Below are positions 63,151-64,000 of a stretch of DNA of 64,000 nucleotides, one piece after another; positions within the stretch are counted from its first letter, which is position 1; the number at the start of each line of letters is the position of its first letter. A program made the translations under genes and the position numbers. The notes beneath the pieces were generated by a model. It saw only the letters and a list, made by a program, of their open reading frames with translations, was not told the DNA's origin and ran no database searches. The stretch lies in assembly GCA_003347645.1 (NCBI GenBank), contig QDFX01000006.1:1-64000 (forward strand). The letters are read 5' to 3'. Source of the DNA: Rhizobiaceae bacterium CPCC 101076 (GTDB lineage: Bacteria; Pseudomonadota; Alphaproteobacteria; Rhizobiales; Methylopilaceae).

Positions 63151-63786
63151 TCAGCGCGTCGAGGCGACGCCCGTATTGCTGTCAACCGGGCCGACGAAAA
63201 CCCAGAGCTTCGGGTCCGTCTGCGACTGTCGCTTCACGTATTGGTAGGGCGTCTGCGACCACACCACGACGTCTTCGCGCTGATTGTCGAGGACGAGATC
63301 GCCCTGGTCGGTTGGAACGGTGAGGACGGCGTGGCCTGCGCCCTTCTCGTCGCGGACGACGGTGATGAGCAGCGAGCTCTCGCTCCAGCCGGCATCCATC
63401 AGCAGCTTCCGCTTCAGCAGGACATAGTCCTCGCAGTCGCCCTTGGTCGTCGGATAGGTCCAGTATTCGGGCGTACCGTAGAATTCCTGGTCGGTCACCG
63501 GCTGGATTTGCGTGTTGGCCCACCGGTTGACCTGATCGAGCTGAGAGAAGGTCGCGGCGGTGAGGATGACCCGGCCTTGTTGCTGGGTTTCCCTGGCGCA
63601 ATCGGCCGGGTGGCTGGAGCAGAAGGCGACGAAGCCAATGGGTGCACGAGCGGCGCCGAGGATCTTCATGCGCGGAGAATTATCCAGCGCAGATGCTTCG
63701 GAGCATCCAAGGAAGAAGAAGGCTACCATGGCCGCAGCAACAGCCGAAACGGCCTTGCTATACTTCGCGCCGAATACGCTACTCAT
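63151..63786 (-). CDS. Bacterial transglutaminase-like cysteine proteinase (BTLCP)
   Basis: 211 residues. Signal peptide or lipobox-like start at about 12-33 (VAAAMVAFFFLGCSEASA; FLGC could be a lipobox). Catalytic triad: Cys in KGDCEDYVLLKR, His in GAGHAVLTV and Asp in LVLDNQRE, the DUF920/BTLCP set. The relatives cleave surface proteins such as LapA when paired with LapD-type c-di-GMP receptors; no lapD is visible here. Periplasmic. A 173-base gap and a terminator separate it from the next partial gene. Confidence 0.87.
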   Translation of the reverse strand: MSSVFGAKYSKAVSAVAAAMVAFFFLGCSEASALDNSPRMKILGAARAPIGFVAFCSSHPADCARETQQQGRVILTAATFSQLDQVNRWANTQIQPVTDQEFYGTPEYWTYPTTKGDCEDYVLLKRKLLMDAGWSESSLLITVVRDEKGAGHAVLTVPTDQGDLVLDNQREDVVVWSQTPYQYVKRQSQTDPKLWVFVGPVDSNTGVASTR

Positions 63787-63904
63787 CGAACCTCTCCGAA
63801 GTCGTTGAGGTTCTTTTCTCAGAAACGATTTGAGTTCGATCTAAGGTTGGTGGCTTTGTTTTAGCGAATGACTCTAGGTTTCATTAACCACGGAACGCAT
63901 ACGA

Positions 63905-63929
63905 AAACGCCCGCTGAGGGCGGGCGTTT
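63905..63929 (-). terminator. Rho-independent terminator of the last gene
   Basis: AAACGCCCGC and GCGGGCGTTT form a 10-bp perfect stem with a 5-base loop; on the minus strand TTT follows. It lies 31 bases after the stop of the partial minus-strand gene. Confidence 0.85.
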
Positions 63930-63959
63930 CAGGGCAACGAGTTTGGGGCCGATTTCGGC

Positions 63960-64000
63960 CTAGCCGCCGAATTGCTCTTCGAGCAGCTCGAAGTTCTGCG
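63960..64000 (-). CDS. Partial gene at the right edge (C-terminal end only)
   Basis: On the minus strand the frame ends with TAG at 63960-63962, preceded by QNFELLEEQFGG. Only 13 codons are in the window; the family cannot be told. A terminator downstream supports a real gene end. Confidence 0.4.
   Translation of the reverse strand, partial: QNFELLEEQFGG

Noticed and set aside
1-64000. CRISPR arrays, prophage or intact insertion sequences
   Set aside because: No regularly spaced repeats, transposase, integrase or phage structural genes were seen.

Overview
The window (64 kb, GC-rich, dense short-spaced operons, no prophage, CRISPR array or intact insertion sequence seen) fits a methylotrophic alphaproteobacterium of the Hyphomicrobiales. 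Pointers are a lanthanide-type methanol dehydrogenase cluster (xoxF-xoxG-xoxJ), a PqqA-like peptide, a coxMNOP-type terminal oxidase, a bacteriophytochrome with a HisKA_2/HWE-like kinase, FixLJ-like two-component proteins, and many small alphaproteobacterial families (DUF3126, DUF3008, DUF2934, BTLCP). Species cannot be fixed from the sequence alone.

Layout. 0-3 kb: the end of an RTX protein, a DUF2141 protein and a secreted single-CXXCH protein. 3-7.3 kb: a block of two response regulators and two histidine kinases. 7.3-13.6 kb: Dps, a K+ channel with a C-terminal zinc ribbon, a lipoprotein hydrolase, a bacteriophytochrome and a ChaA-like cation/proton exchanger. 13.6-18.5 kb: a siderophore uptake island (AraC regulator, TonB receptor, small protein, RhtX/FptX-like permease) without biosynthesis genes. 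19.4-21.2 kb: a nucleotidyltransferase/metallophosphoesterase pair. 21.3-23.7 kb: arsenic operon 1 (arsR, arsC, acr3, second arsC). 23.7-25.4 kb: SulP permease with a structured leader. 25.9-29.6 kb: arsenic cluster 2 (PadR regulator, Cys-tailed flavoprotein, arsH, MFS exporter). 29.7-37 kb: MscS channel, chemoreceptor, small DUF operon, CinA-like and MgtC proteins, then tRNA-Leu. 37.2-42.9 kb: cytochrome oxidase operon on the minus strand. 43.2-55.8 kb: methanol oxidation region. 55.9-64 kb: housekeeping and small genes (RhlE, WrbA, a flavin monooxygenase, CysE, PAP2, BTLCP).

How it fits together. XoxF should oxidise methanol to formaldehyde in the periplasm and pass electrons to XoxG. Formaldehyde is then handled in the cytoplasm by Gfa and FrmA (glutathione route), encoded 1.8 kb away. 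A facing five-gene set (ABC binding protein, beta-propeller, ATPase, permease, helper) belongs to the families found with PQQ-dependent catabolism. An unlisted 31-residue gene at 43237-43332 has the Glu16/Tyr20 layout of PqqA, so PQQ precursor supply may sit in the same neighbourhood; pqqBCDE are not in the window. The most unusual points are this PqqA-like gene, a decayed duplicate of the beta-propeller 3' end in front of the ABC ATPase, and a cysteine-tailed PadR/flavoprotein arsenic cluster that shares an operator-like 10-mer with the arsR operator.
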